From Spirochaetota bacterium (GTDB lineage: Bacteria; Spirochaetota; Leptospiria; Turneriellales; Turneriellaceae): 6,663 nucleotides of DNA. The first letter of the stretch is position 1; each line of letters opens with the position of its first letter. The DNA is taken from the NCBI GenBank assembly GCA_029561505.1, contig JAKQXK010000297.1, positions 1-6,663 of the forward strand. The letters are read 5' to 3'. The notes beneath the pieces are model-generated. The model was not told the origin of the DNA and made no database searches. It saw only the letters and a program-made list of their open reading frames with translations. Shown here in pieces: positions 5,794 to 6,663 of the stretch. A program made the position numbers and the translations under genes.

Positions 5794-6114
5794 ATGTTTC
5801 AAAATCATGAAGCTCCCGTTGCTAACAAGGTGGCGGCAGTGAATTTGCAGACTGCACTACTCTTTGCTACTGGCGTTCTCATCTCGATTGTGGCGGCTCT
5901 GGTCGCGGCGGTCTGGTTCAGAAAGCTCGAAGGGGCAGGGTGGGTCTACCTCGGTACCACATCGATACGCCTGCTGGCGTTGCTGATAGGGTGTACCGCG
6001 GTATACGTCGTGGCGAGTCCGGGGGCCGGCAGCTACATAACCGCTTATTCGCTTGGCCTGATGGCTGGGTGGGTGGCGCATTTCGGCTTCGCCTTGGTTG
6101 CACTACGAAAATGA
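5794..6114 (+). CDS. Small membrane protein in the AtpI position, ATP synthase subunit I-like
   Basis: A 106-residue inner-membrane protein with three hydrophobic helices at about 19-42, 51-74 and 79-103, and an Arg at 59 inside helix 2. Its stop codon overlaps the atpB start codon (ATGA at 6111-6114), so the two are translationally coupled. Small membrane proteins just upstream of atpB are usually AtpI, which in other bacteria helps assemble the c-ring or move Mg2+; that role here is inferred from position and topology, and AtpI proteins often have four helices. The ATG at 5794 has no Shine-Dalgarno. A GTG at 5839 (Val16) has AAGGTGG at 5827-5833 five bases upstream and would give a 91-residue protein that keeps all three helices; it may be the real start. 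It is the first gene of the F0 cluster seen here. Confidence 0.8.
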   Translation: MFQNHEAPVANKVAAVNLQTALLFATGVLISIVAALVAAVWFRKLEGAGWVYLGTTSIRLLALLIGCTAVYVVASPGAGSYITAYSLGLMAGWVAHFGFALVALRK

Positions 6115-6663
6115 AACTGCTAAACGCAATTCTATTCTCCACCCTGCTGTTCACTTATGCCGTATCGGCAAACCCCGTGCCAAATGCAGCGGCGCCGCAA
6201 GCCGGCTCGGGCGCGGCAACGGTTCACGCTGCCCCTGTCGCAGGCGGCGATGCGCACGCTGCTCCTACAGAAGGCGCGGCCCATAGCGATGCCTTCAGCT
6301 TTGCCGAGACGATCGCGCATCACCTCTCAGATGCCCCGCTCTGGAAACTTGAGCTCGCAGGCTATGACATTTCCATCACGAAGCGCGTGGTGATGCTGTT
6401 TCTTGCCGCCTTCTTGCTCGTGCTGATTCTGGTGCCCGCAGCGCGGCGCATCGCAAAGAACCCTTATGCCAAGCCCACGCGTTTTACCGGCTTTATCGAA
6501 GTACTCGTCAATTTTATCCGCAATGACGTGGCGCACGCAAGTCTTGGTCACCATGCGCATCCGTACGAGCCTTACCTCTTGACGCTCTTTTTCTTTATAC
6601 TTATCTCGAACTTGCTGGGTCTTATACCTTCTCTCGGTGAACTCTACGTGTTTGCCGGGCAGG
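6111..6663 (+). CDS. atpB: ATP synthase F0 subunit a, 3'-partial
   Basis: Subunit a of the F0 sector forms the proton half-channels against the c-ring in the inner membrane. The open frame runs from 6111 through the right edge (184 full codons), so the C-terminal part with the essential channel Arg is not visible. Residues 1-20 resemble a signal peptide, with a V-S-A20 cleavage site, followed by an Ala/His/Gly-rich segment (21-60). From H70-H71 the match to AtpB is clear: W78-K-L-E, I89-T-K91-R at the start of helix 1 (about 92-111), A110-A-R-R113-I-A-K-N-P118, R124-F-T-G-F-I-E130, then E153-P-Y-L-L-T-L-F-F and I165-S-N167-L-L-G-L-I-P173 in helix 2. Such exported N-terminal extensions are known on AtpB of some Bacteroidetes and spirochaetes. 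The start overlaps the upstream gene by ATGA and lacks its own ribosome binding site, implying coupling; further atp genes should follow. Confidence 0.95.
   Translation, partial: MKLLNAILFSTLLFTYAVSANPVPNAAAPQAGSGAATVHAAPVAGGDAHAAPTEGAAHSDAFSFAETIAHHLSDAPLWKLELAGYDISITKRVVMLFLAAFLLVLILVPAARRIAKNPYAKPTRFTGFIEVLVNFIRNDVAHASLGHHAHPYEPYLLTLFFFILISNLLGLIPSLGELYVFAGQ

Noticed and set aside
6098..6393. Two short plus-strand frames and a minus-strand one over the start of atpB
   Set aside because: The atpB frame from 6111 has unmistakable subunit a sequence to the window edge; the others are Arg-rich shadows of it.

Overview
The window is a moderately GC-rich, gene-dense bacterial stretch with eight protein-coding genes, no RNA genes, no mobile elements and no CRISPR. 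The organism is probably a Gram-negative with an exported compartment: three genes carry signal-peptide-like N-termini, and several products look disulfide-bonded. The layout ahead of atpB (a small membrane protein, then an AtpB with a signal-peptide-like, Ala/His-rich N-terminal extension) would suit a Leptospira/Turneriella-type spirochaete, but that assignment is inference from memory of the family and is not proven here.

Left part (1-2379). A four-cysteine protein of unknown function, probably cut by the window edge, converges on an XRE-type regulator with an MmyB-like C-terminal domain on the minus strand. The regulator is divergent from a four-helix membrane protein, which is followed on the same strand by a glutathione S-transferase. 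A perfect 15-bp palindrome (TTACCT-CGC-AGGTAA) sits between the regulator and the membrane protein and is the obvious candidate operator. Together these look like a small regulator/membrane protein/GST module that may respond to a small molecule or redox stress.

Middle part (2396-4000). Two unrecognised exported proteins are transcribed head to head. If both signal peptides are real, the 5' ends of the two genes overlap antisense by about 50 bp. The plus-strand one ends in a double hairpin with a T-run, a good intrinsic terminator.

Right part (4024-6663). A long response regulator has a complete REC domain, a GGDEF-like domain without its signature, and an EAL domain that keeps every catalytic residue, so it is predicted to be a phosphorylation-controlled cyclic-di-GMP phosphodiesterase. 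Its start codon lies at the centre of a perfect 20-bp palindrome, no Shine-Dalgarno sequence is visible, and a TATA-like -10 element lies 8 bases before the ATG, which suggests a leaderless and possibly self-regulated transcript. After a weak terminator the ATP synthase F0 locus begins: a three-helix membrane protein in the AtpI position overlaps atpB by ATGA, and atpB runs off the right edge.

No intergenic stretch exceeds 300 bases; the longest, 3939-4037, is taken up by the terminator and the promoter/palindrome region. The most unusual points are the palindrome-embedded start codon, the regulator palindrome, the overlapping signal-peptide genes and the REC-degenerate GGDEF-EAL architecture. 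I see no wholly new system that the sequence alone can establish.
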